DNA from: JAIVGV01 sp032229975
Lineage (GTDB): Bacteria; Acidobacteriota; Blastocatellia; Pyrinomonadales; Pyrinomonadaceae
Direction of reading: 5' to 3'
Length of the DNA: 64,000 nucleotides
Assembly (NCBI GenBank): GCA_032229975.1
Contig: JAVXVG010000008.1
Location: forward strand, 62,001-126,000
The position numbers and the translations under genes are program-made. Every line of letters begins with the position of its first letter. Positions within the stretch are counted from its first letter, which is position 1. This document shows, in pieces, positions 35,693 to 42,929 of the stretch. The notes under the pieces are model-generated. The model was not told the origin of the DNA. It saw nothing but the letters and a program-made list of their open reading frames with translations, and made no database searches.

Positions 35693-35980
35693 ATGCAACT
35701 AGCGCGAGTGATCGGGACGGTCGTGGCGACGGTGAAGAACGATTCGCTTGAAGGACGCAAGCTGCTCGTCGTGCAGACGCTCGACGCGAACTTGAAGCCG
35801 CACGGCAAGCCACTCGTTGCGCTCGATGCCATCGGCGCGGGCGTGGGCGAGTTGGTCTTCTGGTGCAGAGGCAAAGAGGCGAGCTTTCCTTTCAAGCGCG
35901 ACGACACGCCGACGGATTGCACGGTCGTCGCCATCGTCGATTCCGAAGCGCACGTGACGGACGTTGGAGGTCGCGCGTGA
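35693..35980 (+). CDS. BMC-P (EutN/CcmL) pentameric shell protein 2
   Basis: 95 aa; RVIGTVVATVKNDSLEGRKLLVVQTLD matches the EutN/CcmL start. The middle differs from its paralogues: GELVFWCRGKEASFPFKRDD has an aromatic/basic loop and a Cys where the others have VLVV. The C-terminus is VVAIVDSEAHV. The vertex-protein fold is clear. Divergence from copies 1 and 3 suggests they are not interchangeable. Confidence 0.94.
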   Translation: MQLARVIGTVVATVKNDSLEGRKLLVVQTLDANLKPHGKPLVALDAIGAGVGELVFWCRGKEASFPFKRDDTPTDCTVVAIVDSEAHVTDVGGRA

Positions 35981-36005
35981 AAGGTTCAGACGGAAAGGTG
36001 CGAGG

Positions 36006-36305
36006 GTGATCATCGCGCGCGTGATCGGGAACGTCGTCGCCACGCAGAAGAACGCGCGCTACGAGGGAGCGCGCATGATGATGTGTCAGCCGCTCACACT
36101 CGAAGGCGCGGAGACGGGCGTCGCGCTGATCGCGCTCGATGCGGTTGACGCAGGGATCGGCGACACGGTGCTCGTCGTGCAAGAGGGTTGGAGCGCATCG
36201 ACGACGGCGACGGGCAAAGCGGGCGCGGCGATTGACTCGGCCATCATCGGCGTCGTTGACAGAATCGATCTCTTGGCGGAAGAGAAAAGGGACGTGGAAG
36301 TTTGA
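36006..36305 (+). CDS. BMC-P (EutN/CcmL) pentameric shell protein 3
   Basis: I start at GTG 36006 (MIIARVIGNVVATQKN) with GGAAAGG about 8 nt upstream; the open frame goes back to a TTG at 35964 that overlaps the previous gene. 99 aa. The C-terminal motif AIDSAIIGVVDRIDLL is followed by a short acidic/basic tail. The stop overlaps the next start (TTGA, 36302-36305), so translation of the last operon gene is coupled to it. Confidence 0.94.
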   Translation: MIIARVIGNVVATQKNARYEGARMMMCQPLTLEGAETGVALIALDAVDAGIGDTVLVVQEGWSASTTATGKAGAAIDSAIIGVVDRIDLLAEEKRDVEV

Positions 36306-36763
36306 GCGCGGAGCAGGACAAGGTTCGCTCAATCGCGGAGCGCATCGCGAGCCGACTCGGCGGCGACGCCGCGCGCGGCGATCAAGATGCGCGCACTCGA
36401 AACGAGGCGGGCGTTGATGAAGTAACGCAACTGCGCGACGCTCTGCGCGAGATGCAGCAGCGACTCACGCAGATCGAGTCGCGCGTCGGGCACGACGGCG
36501 ATGCGAGCAGTCGCATCGCGTCGCATGGTGAGTCGCAGGCGGGCGCGCATTCACAAACGCACGACGAGTCGCAGGCGCGCGCGTCGCGACAGTTGTTGAG
36601 CAGCACCTATGTTCCGGCGACGCATCCGAGTCAGGAGCGTTTCGGTATCGACGACGCGGTGACGGAGTTGGTGGACTTCTTCGAGAAAGAGAAAGTCTGC
36701 TCTGTCGAGCCCGGCGGCAAGCCCTGCGATCATTGCGCGCTGTGCAGCACGCGCGGGTTCTGA
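36302..36763 (+). CDS. Unknown microcompartment-operon protein with Cys4 C-terminus
   Basis: TTG start in a 4-bp overlap with the last shell gene. 153 aa, no family recognised. Parts: an N-terminal amphipathic helix (KVRSIAERIASRLGG, 7-21) much like encapsulation peptides; a short coiled coil (about 38-62); a polar, disordered Ser/His/Gln stretch with an imperfect repeat (ESQAG.., ESQAR..); and a helix (116-131). It ends with CSVEPGGKPCDHCALCSTRGF, one residue longer than quoted parts elsewhere: Cys133, 142, 145 and 148 (C-x8-C-x2-C-x2-C). The Cys set could hold zinc or an Fe-S cluster. It is likely cargo or a cargo-shell adaptor; this is inference from position and helix. Confidence 0.7.
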   Translation: MSAEQDKVRSIAERIASRLGGDAARGDQDARTRNEAGVDEVTQLRDALREMQQRLTQIESRVGHDGDASSRIASHGESQAGAHSQTHDESQARASRQLLSSTYVPATHPSQERFGIDDAVTELVDFFEKEKVCSVEPGGKPCDHCALCSTRGF

Positions 36764-36788
36764 GACGAAGAGACACGATCAAGTGAAA

Positions 36789-36820
36789 GAGGCTCGCCGA
36801 CGCGTTCGTCGGCGAGCCTC
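36789..36820 (+). terminator. Terminator of the microcompartment operon
   Basis: Perfect 14-bp inverted repeat (36789-36802, 36807-36820) with a CGTT loop, followed by TCAACTTTTAGG, 26 bp after the last operon gene. Confidence 0.85.
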
Positions 36821-36895
36821 TCAACTTTTAGGATCGATCTAAAACCTGATCGACAGAATCGCACGTTCAACGCGCGCAAGGCGCGACGCTGTTCG

Positions 36896-37543
36896 TTATC
36901 TAGTTGGCGCGGCGGGCGCGTTGCCCTGTGGGCGTCGCATCGTGTTCGGGTCGAAGCGCGGGGCCTGCTGCGCGCTCGCGTCGGCTTTGAAGTAGGGTTC
37001 TTCTTTGAAGCCGTAGAGCTTCGCGGCGATGACCATCGGGAAGTTTCCACGCGCGGTGTTGTAGTCCTGCGCGGCGGCCGTGTAGTCGTTGCGCGCAGTG
37101 TTGATGCGATTCTCAGTGCCGGTCAACTCATCTTGCAACTTCATGAAGTTATCATTCGAGCGCAACACCGGATAAGCCTCTTGCAACGAGAGCAGGCGGC
37201 CGATTGTTCCGCCGAAGCTGTTGTTGGCAGCGATGACGGCCTGCTTCTGCTCCGGCGTCTTGTCGCCGTTGTCGCCCTGCGGCTGCGCGCCGGTCGCGTT
37301 TAAAAGTTGCGAGCGCGCCTGCGCGATCTGACCAAAGACCTCTTGCTCTTGCACTCCCGCCGACTGCGCCGCCGCGACGATGTTCGGGATGAGATCGGCG
37401 CGTCGCTGGAGCTGGCTCTCGACGCCGGCCCAACGGGCCTTCACGTTCTGCTGCTTCGATTGAAGCGTATTGTAGCCGCACCCGCTGGCTGTCGCGGTTG
37501 CGAACACCACCAGCGCGAGCAGCGCGATTCTTCGCTTGTTCAT
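36896..37543 (-). CDS. lemA: LemA-family lipoprotein
   Basis: I start at MNKRRIALLAL (37543), with AAGGAG about 10 nt upstream. 215 aa. The N-terminus is a lipoprotein signal with lipobox TASGC (Cys about 22). The LemA core follows: YNTLQSKQQNVKARWAGVESQLQRRADLIPNIV, then RLLSLQEAYPVLRSNDNFMKLQDELTGTENRI and YNTARGNFP. LemA proteins form helical bundles on the outside of the membrane. Their role is not settled, but they often accompany TPM-domain proteins, as here two genes upstream. Confidence 0.93.
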   Translation of the reverse strand: MNKRRIALLALVVFATATASGCGYNTLQSKQQNVKARWAGVESQLQRRADLIPNIVAAAQSAGVQEQEVFGQIAQARSQLLNATGAQPQGDNGDKTPEQKQAVIAANNSFGGTIGRLLSLQEAYPVLRSNDNFMKLQDELTGTENRINTARNDYTAAAQDYNTARGNFPMVIAAKLYGFKEEPYFKADASAQQAPRFDPNTMRRPQGNAPAAPTR

Positions 37544-37612
37544 CTGTCGTTTCTCCTTAACTACGTTTACGAAAAAGTGCGACCATTGTTCATCTTGCAA
37601 CTCGCGGGCCCG

Positions 37613-38356
37613 TCATGCCGCGCCGACTTTTAACCCGTCAACTGCCTCGATGACTTTCTCGATCTCCGCAAGATACGCTCCGAACAACTCGTGCGCCTCG
37701 CGCTCTGAGAGCGACTTGTTGCCCGACTCGCGCAAGGCGAAGATGCGCTCGAAGGGCGCACCGTCGATGCCGATCCGACGCGCGGTGGCAAGTACGATCT
37801 CGCGTTTCATTACGGGCGGCTCAAGGTCGCCGTGCAACATGAGCACGGGCGCGAACAGCGTCGCGAAGCTCGTCAGACTGTCGCCCATCAATGCTGTGAG
37901 TTTCTCGACCGAGACGGACGCAGGGATGTAGAGACGTCGGAGTTGAATGAGCTTGCTGCGCAACTCGTATTCGGTCTGGTGACGCAAATTCTCATCGCTG
38001 ATCTCCATCGACGTGAAAGGGTCTTCGCCATGAAGCACGACGCGCGCGCGCCGCATCTGATGAAACTCGATTGGAAAAACATCCGCCGCGTCATGCAACT
38101 CTTCGACGGTGAAATAGACCGGCAACGGGTGGCCCAGACGCTGCCACTCGCGCATCGGGGCCTGCGCGAGTCGCAGGTCTTCGGGCGTGATGCGTCTGAG
38201 CGCGATCAGCAGATTGTAGTCCGAATCATCACCGGCATGATCGCCTGCGGCGGCTGAGCCGTAGAGCACGACTGCGGTGAGGTTGTCGCCGTGCGTCGAG
38301 CGCAAGTCGCCGACTAGATGATTGAAAGCCTCTTGGGCCACCTTCTTCGCCATCAC
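37613..38356 (-). CDS. Minimal nucleotidyltransferase-domain protein
   Basis: 247 aa. VLYGSAAAGDHAGDDSDYNLLI (about 30-51) is the GS-x-G-x-SD-x-D active-site pattern of Pol-beta-like nucleotidyltransferases, with the metal-binding DSDYN acid pair. The C-terminal 130 residues are helical (SVEKLTALMGDSLTSFATLFAPVL), as in HEPN-like or aminoglycoside adenylyltransferase C-domains. It could modify a small molecule, tRNA or protein. It lies between lemA and the TPM gene on the same strand. No toxin-antitoxin partner of the usual short type is adjacent. Confidence 0.75.
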   Translation of the reverse strand: MMAKKVAQEAFNHLVGDLRSTHGDNLTAVVLYGSAAAGDHAGDDSDYNLLIALRRITPEDLRLAQAPMREWQRLGHPLPVYFTVEELHDAADVFPIEFHQMRRARVVLHGEDPFTSMEISDENLRHQTEYELRSKLIQLRRLYIPASVSVEKLTALMGDSLTSFATLFAPVLMLHGDLEPPVMKREIVLATARRIGIDGAPFERIFALRESGNKSLSEREAHELFGAYLAEIEKVIEAVDGLKVGAA

Positions 38357-38377
38357 ACCTCCGAAGAAACGATAAAG

Positions 38378-38455
38378 TATGAACGATGAACGATGAACTG
38401 AAGACGATCCGTTTTCGCTTCATCATTCATCGTTCCGCATTCATCGTTCATCATT
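38378..38455. repeat. Heptad hairpin (ATGAACG unit) before the nucleotidyltransferase gene
   Basis: Three tandem heptads ATGAACG/ATGAACG/ATGAACT (about 38379-38400) face two complementary groups (TTCATCATTCATCGTT and ATTCATCGTTCATCATT, 38419-38455). It fills the gap between the TPM gene stop (38458) and the nucleotidyltransferase start. Confidence 0.8.
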
Positions 38456-38457
38456 TT

Positions 38458-39318
38458 CTACCAACTGCCTCCCGCGCCGCCGCCACCGAAGCCGCCGCCG
38501 CCACCGAAGCCGCCGAAGCCGCCGCCACCACCTCCACCGAAGCCACCGCCGCCCCAACCACTCGAACCTCGCCCGCTACTCGCGGCATTGAAGAGCGTGT
38601 TGAGCAGCAACAGGTTCATGCACCCGCTACCGCCGCCGCCTCGTCCGCCGCGCTTCGACATGATCATCAGCAAGAAGAAAAGAATGACGAGCCCGATGCA
38701 GCAAGGGAAGGGGATGCCGCCGCTCACCGCGCCGACGCCCGTGCTCGGCTGCGACTGTCGCGGGCTATAGGCGCGACTCTGATCAATGCCCGCGACACTG
38801 AAGTTGCGCTTCTGTGCGAGGGTGGCCACGTAGGTCTCGACCGTGTCGGAGATACCCTTCGAGTAGTCGCCCTGTCGGAAGGCAGGCACGAGCCGCTCGC
38901 GCTGAATCTGTCCGGCTTCGCCGTCCGTTAGATCGCCTTCGAGGTGCGTGCTGATCTGCGTTTGATATTTGCGGTCGTCAACCGCGACGAGCAAAAGCAG
39001 TCCCGCCTGATCGCCCTCCTTCGAGCCGATGCCCCAGCCACGCGCGACCGCGAGCGAGTAGTCGAAGATGTCGCGCTCGCCGGTCGTGCGAACGGTGACG
39101 ACGGCGATTTCGATGTCCGCAACCTTTTTAAGATTTGTAAGGATCGTCTCAAGCCGCTGCTTCGTCGCCGGATCGATGACGTTCGCGTAGTCGTTGACGT
39201 AGCCGGTCGGCGTTGGCAGGGGTGATTGCGCGGTCTGAGCGAACGCGCGTCCGTGCGAGCCGCACAGGAAGAGGAGGCTCAGAAAGAGCGAGATACTGAA
39301 TGCGCTTCGTCTTGTCAT
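38458..39318 (-). CDS. TPM-domain (YgcG-type) membrane protein with Gly-rich tail
   Basis: I start at MTRRSAFSISL (39318) to give a clean signal peptide (ending AFAQ). 286 aa. The TPM domain (about 35-170) has YVNDYANVIDPATKQRLETIL and GIGSKEGDQAGLLLLVAVDDRKYQTQIS. A transmembrane helix follows (IGLVILFFLLMIM). The tail is nearly pure Gly with Phe, Ser and Trp (GGGGFGG repeats ending GGSW). This build is standard for YgcG proteins and related to photosystem-repair Psb32. It co-occurs with lemA here. The exact biochemical role in bacteria is unclear. Confidence 0.88.
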   Translation of the reverse strand: MTRRSAFSISLFLSLLFLCGSHGRAFAQTAQSPLPTPTGYVNDYANVIDPATKQRLETILTNLKKVADIEIAVVTVRTTGERDIFDYSLAVARGWGIGSKEGDQAGLLLLVAVDDRKYQTQISTHLEGDLTDGEAGQIQRERLVPAFRQGDYSKGISDTVETYVATLAQKRNFSVAGIDQSRAYSPRQSQPSTGVGAVSGGIPFPCCIGLVILFFLLMIMSKRGGRGGGGSGCMNLLLLNTLFNAASSGRGSSGWGGGGFGGGGGGGFGGFGGGGGFGGGGAGGSW

Positions 39319-39406
39319 CGGGTTCGATGCGAATGATACAGGTCGGCGACGAAACGTGGAAGGGAAAAATCGCCGCGTCAATCATCGTGCACGTGCGTGC
39401 CCCACG

Positions 39407-40198
39407 TCAGCCTTCGATCAGCAAATGCAGCGCGTAGAAGAGTGCGACGCCGGCGAAGACGATGATCGAGACCCACGGGTCTTTGCGCTCCATGTGGTTG
39501 ACCTCTGGAATAAGATCGCTCGCCGCGACATACAGCGTCACACCGGCCGAGAAGGGAAGCGCATATGTCACTGCTGTCTCGGCGCGCGCCTGCAGCGCAG
39601 CGACGCAGAGCACTCCGAACAGAGTTGCCGCGCCTACGATCATCGTCGCCACACGCGCCTGCCGAGCCGAACGTCCGGAGGCGAGCATGATTGAAGCCGC
39701 TGTGAAGCCCTCCGGGACTTTGTGAAGCAGGATCGCGACGAAGACCAGCAGCCCGACCTTCGTGTTAACCAGAAACGCTGCAGCGACCGAGACGCCGTCG
39801 AAGAAGGTGTGGATCGAGAGCCCGCCGATTGCAGTGTAAGCCGCGGCGGGCGGCAGCATGGCTTCCGTATGTGTCTCCGCGCCGAAGTGAAAATGAGGCG
39901 CGACGGTGTGCTCGAACAAGTGGATCAGAAGATAGCCCGCCAGCAACAGAGTCATTGCCCCCAGCACCGCATGACTTGAGTCAGGCTGCGCCCCGCCCGG
40001 TGCCCAGAGGCGCACGACTTCCGGCAGTATCTCTATAAAGATCGCTGCGAGCATGAACCCAGCGCCGAGCGCGATCAGATAGCGCAAGAGTTGACCCGCG
40101 CGCGCACTCGCGCCCGGGCGCGTCAGTATCCAGCCGCCGAAGACGTTGGCTAACGCCACGAGCGAGCCGAAGAGCAGAAGTTCGCCAAAGCCGAGCAT
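39407..40198 (-). CDS. ZIP-family divalent metal transporter
   Basis: 263 aa with about eight transmembrane helices. The conserved metal sites of the ZIP family are seen in helix 4 (SIHTFFDGVSVAAAF) and helix 5 (LLHKVPEGFTAASIM). A His-rich cytoplasmic loop is present (HLFEHTVAPHFHFGAETHTE). Expected role: uptake of zinc, iron or related divalent cations across the inner membrane. It is transcribed away from the dcw cluster; the shared 370-bp region contains the mraZ promoter. Confidence 0.92.
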   Translation of the reverse strand: MLGFGELLLFGSLVALANVFGGWILTRPGASARAGQLLRYLIALGAGFMLAAIFIEILPEVVRLWAPGGAQPDSSHAVLGAMTLLLAGYLLIHLFEHTVAPHFHFGAETHTEAMLPPAAAYTAIGGLSIHTFFDGVSVAAAFLVNTKVGLLVFVAILLHKVPEGFTAASIMLASGRSARQARVATMIVGAATLFGVLCVAALQARAETAVTYALPFSAGVTLYVAASDLIPEVNHMERKDPWVSIIVFAGVALFYALHLLIEG

Positions 40199-40420
40199 AG
40201 AAGAAGTGGCTCTTTTTGTCCGCTATTTATCCTTGATTAATTTCCGCTGGTACGGCAGGCACTATACAGGATGACGACAAAAAGTAATAGATATTAGGAC
40301 TATAGAAGACTGCTTAACAGGCTCATGATATTTTTCCCTTTTAAGCGTTTCGTGGTGTTTTAGGTCTTGGTATTGCACGATATCGTGCTTAAAAATTATC
40401 TAATCGCCCTTTGTTTTGTC

Positions 40421-40450
40421 TTGACACTGTCTTGTATTGGAGCGTACTAT
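40421..40450 (+). promoter_or_regulatory. Sigma-70-type promoter of the dcw cluster
   Basis: TTGACA (40421-40426), 18-bp spacer, TACTAT (40445-40450), 120 bp upstream of mraZ. This part of the window is notably A/T-rich for the genome. Directly downstream are three TGG repeats (see next entry). The rest of 40199-40420 shows nothing else nameable. Confidence 0.7.
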
Positions 40451-40458
40451 GCGCGGCG

Positions 40459-40484
40459 AGTGGAAAGAAGTGGCTCAAAGTGGG
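40459..40484 (+). promoter_or_regulatory. MraZ operator: three TGG repeats at exact 10-bp spacing
   Basis: AGTGGAAAGA, AGTGGCTCAA and AGTGGGCTCT place TGG at 40461, 40471 and 40481. MraZ is known to bind three or four short direct TGG-containing repeats about one helix turn apart near its own promoter. The array starts 9 bp after the -10 box, so bound MraZ would cover the transcription start and repress. Confidence 0.75.
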
Positions 40485-40569
40485 CTCTTCAAAGCAAGTT
40501 ACGTCAGGGCTTAAGTTATACTTTAACTTTTAAGCAGCTCCCCGCCCCACAACGACCGCCGAAGTGCCC

Positions 40570-41010
40570 ATGTTACGAGGCAATTACACAGCGAGGATCG
40601 ATCCTAAAGGGCGTCTTAAAGTGCCCACTGCCTTCCGTCGGCATATTCAGGACAAGCATGGTGCGGAGGTTTACGTGACGAGTCTGACGGGTGAAAACGT
40701 GCGAATTTACCCACTTGCCGAGTGGGACTCGATTGAACAACGGCTCGCGCTGCTGCCGTCAATGGACCCTGCGCGCCGCAGGTTCCTTGATCGCACGAAC
40801 TACTACGGCCAGCAATCAGAGTTGGATTCGCAGGGGCGCGTATTGATCCACCCGCTACTTCGCAAGAGCGCCAGCGTGGTCGGCGACGTAACGGTGCTTG
40901 GCTATCTCACGTACCTCGAAGTCTGGGAGTTGGAGCGATTTCAGCAGAGGCTTCTTTCGGACCCGTACACAGAAGAGGACGAAGCGGCAATCGCACGGCT
41001 CGGAATTTAA
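40570..41010 (+). CDS. mraZ: Transcriptional regulator MraZ
   Basis: 146 aa from MLRGNYTARIDPKGRLKVPTAFR; the family start motif argues against the GTG two codons upstream. Two SpoVT/AbrB-like half domains are visible: the first ends near ENVRIYPLAEWD (about 45-55), the second begins SELDSQGRVLIHPLLRKSA (about 88-106). MraZ forms a ring-shaped multimer that binds direct repeats and represses the dcw cluster it heads. The repeats at 40459-40484 are its evident target. A tandem 16-bp duplication follows the stop. Confidence 0.96.
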   Translation: MLRGNYTARIDPKGRLKVPTAFRRHIQDKHGAEVYVTSLTGENVRIYPLAEWDSIEQRLALLPSMDPARRRFLDRTNYYGQQSELDSQGRVLIHPLLRKSASVVGDVTVLGYLTYLEVWELERFQQRLLSDPYTEEDEAAIARLGI

Positions 41011-41014
41011 GAAC

Positions 41015-41046
41015 CGTGACAGGCATTAATCGTGACAGGCATTAAT
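41015..41046. repeat. Exact tandem duplication of 16 bp after mraZ
   Basis: CGTGACAGGCATTAAT occurs at 41015-41030 and again at 41031-41046 with no difference. It lies 5 bp past the mraZ stop; a related CGTGACAGGC occurs at about 22063. Possibly replication slippage; no fold or gene seen. Confidence 0.8.
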
Positions 41047-41156
41047 AAAGACGGGAGCGCGTGCGCCACATCCGATCTTTACCTTCGCTGCGTCGCCTCT
41101 CGTTCGTTGCTTCTCTCATTCATCTGTTCTTTGAATAAGTTCGCGGGGTGGTGTTG

Positions 41157-42113
41157 ATGCCTGCGCCCTCTGGGGGGATGGGCGCGCCCCACCGCCCCGT
41201 GTTGCTCCAAGAATCGTTGGACTATCTCGCGCCCGCGCGCGGTGGCCTCTTTGTTGACGCCACGCTCGGACTTGGCGGGCACAGCGAGGCGATTCTGGAG
41301 TCGAGCGGGGACGCGCGAGTCCTCGGCTTTGATCGCGACAGCGTGGCACTGACTTTCGCGACCGAGCGACTCGCGCGTTTCGGCGAACGTTTCCACGCCG
41401 TGCACGCAGACTTCCGCGAGATCGAGCGCGTGCTCGCGGAGGCGGGCGGGCGAGAGTTGAGCGGCGTGCTAGCTGACCTCGGTGTCTCGTCGATGCAGTT
41501 CGACACGCCGGAGCGCGGCTTCAGCTTCCGGCACGACGCGCCGCTCGACATGAGGATGGACGCAGCGAGCGGAGAAGAGACGGCGGCTGAATTGCTCGCG
41601 CACCTCGCGGAAGAAGAGATCGCGCGATTGATCTTTGAGTACGGTGAGGAGAGACGTTCGCGAAAGATCGCGCGCTGGATCGTCGAGCGGCGCGAGGAGG
41701 GCCGCCCGATAGAGACGACCATTGAGTTGGCTGAATTGGTCGCGCGCGCAGTGGGCCACAAGCGGGGCGAGCGAATTCACCCGGCAACGCGGACGTTCCA
41801 AGCATTGCGCATTGCCGTCAATCGCGAACTCGAAGGGCTCGGCGAGTTCATTGAGACTGCGGTCGATCTTTTACAGGTGGGTGGTCGGCTCGTCGTGATC
41901 AGCTTCCACTCATTGGAAGATCGGATCGTGAAGCGCACGTTGCGCCGACTCGCCGGACAGTGCGAATGCGATCCGCGCGCGCCCATTTGTTCGTGCGGCG
42001 CGCGACGCATCATCGAGATTTTAACGAAGCGTCCGGTGGTCGCAAGTGAGGTGGAGGCGGAAGAGAATCCACGAGCGCGAAGCGCGAAGCTCAGAGCCTG
42101 CGAGAAGATTTGA
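41157..42113 (+). CDS. rsmH: 16S rRNA (cytosine1402-N4)-methyltransferase
   Basis: 318 aa from MPAPSGGMGAPHRPVLLQE; GGGGTGG lies 9 nt upstream, and GTG codons at 41148 and 41151 are alternatives. RsmH motifs: LFVDATLGLGGHSEAIL (SAM site, about 28-44), VLADLGVSSMQFD, GFSFRHDAPLDMRMD, GERIHPATRTFQALRIAVNREL and VVISFHSLEDRIVKR. It methylates C1402 of 16S rRNA in the decoding centre. Standard second gene of dcw clusters. Confidence 0.96.
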   Translation: MPAPSGGMGAPHRPVLLQESLDYLAPARGGLFVDATLGLGGHSEAILESSGDARVLGFDRDSVALTFATERLARFGERFHAVHADFREIERVLAEAGGRELSGVLADLGVSSMQFDTPERGFSFRHDAPLDMRMDAASGEETAAELLAHLAEEEIARLIFEYGEERRSRKIARWIVERREEGRPIETTIELAELVARAVGHKRGERIHPATRTFQALRIAVNRELEGLGEFIETAVDLLQVGGRLVVISFHSLEDRIVKRTLRRLAGQCECDPRAPICSCGARRIIEILTKRPVVASEVEAEENPRARSAKLRACEKI

Positions 42114-42329
42114 ATGAGGGAAGTTTAATAAAGGACGAACGGGCAAAGGGCAGACGAGGGAGCGAGCAAGGGGCAAAGCAAGGTAATCGAGCAAGTGATG
42201 AGCAAGACGACATCAAGGTGTGAGTGAAACCTGAGTGAGTGAAACGCGAGCGTCGAAGTTCTCCCCTAATCCTCGCCGGTCGTAAGCCTGACCCGAAGTT
42301 TGCAGTCAACACGACAGAGAGCAGACGTG

Positions 42330-42812
42330 ATGATGAAAAGAGCCCCCATCGGACAGTATGGTAATCCGCGCGTGCGGCGCGAGCGCGACCGCGCGGCGTT
42401 GCGGCGGCAAGTGGTGCTGCTCGCGTGCGGAATGCTAACGGCGTGCGGATTCGTGCTGGCCGCCGGACAGCGTTTCGCGGCGGTGCGTTATGGCTACGAG
42501 AGCGAGCAACTACGCGAGGAGAGCGCGCGCCTCATCTCGGAACGCGAGCGACTGACGCTCGAACTTAACGAGGCGACCGCTCCGGGCGCGCTCGAACAGG
42601 CTGCGCGCGGCATCGGGATGCAGCCCGCACGCGCCTCGCAGATCGGCGACGCGCATCGCGGTGGCGACGCGCAACATTACGATGATGCGCAAGTCTCGTC
42701 GCGACGGTCCGCGCCGCGACAGTCTGTGATCAAGGCCGGTGCTCGCACAGGATTGTCGCGGAAGCTCGCGATTGATGGCCCGCACGCGCACGCGGTTGGG
42801 CGAGAGCGGTGA
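42330..42812 (+). CDS. ftsL: FtsL-like division protein
   Basis: About 160 aa. A basic cytoplasmic start is followed by one transmembrane helix (about 32-50, VVLLACGMLTACGFVLAAG). A coiled coil comes next (YESEQLREESARLISERERLTLELNE), and then a low-complexity tail rich in Ala, Arg and His. Sequence does not identify FtsL well in any phylum. The call rests on topology, size and position between rsmH and ftsI. FtsL recruits the septal synthase complex with FtsB. The 42114-42329 gap is purine-rich with two GAGTGAAAC copies and no gene. Confidence 0.75.
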   Translation: MMKRAPIGQYGNPRVRRERDRAALRRQVVLLACGMLTACGFVLAAGQRFAAVRYGYESEQLREESARLISERERLTLELNEATAPGALEQAARGIGMQPARASQIGDAHRGGDAQHYDDAQVSSRRSAPRQSVIKAGARTGLSRKLAIDGPHAHAVGRER

Positions 42813-42929
42813 GCGACGTTGCAATGCGACGCTCTTCGCGCCGAACGGTTTTGCTTCAAGTAGAGTTGCGGTGAAAAAGTTTTCTTTCGGTAATACGAGT
42901 CAGTTCAGTTGAGAGAGCCCACTTAAATC

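Noticed and set aside
37613..38356. MNT/HEPN toxin-antitoxin pair
   Set aside because: The nucleotidyltransferase motif is clear, but no adjacent small HEPN partner gene exists; neighbours are lemA and a TPM protein.
40367..40678. 103-aa frame overlapping the mraZ start
   Set aside because: It covers the mraZ promoter and operator, has no family features and conflicts with the certain mraZ frame.
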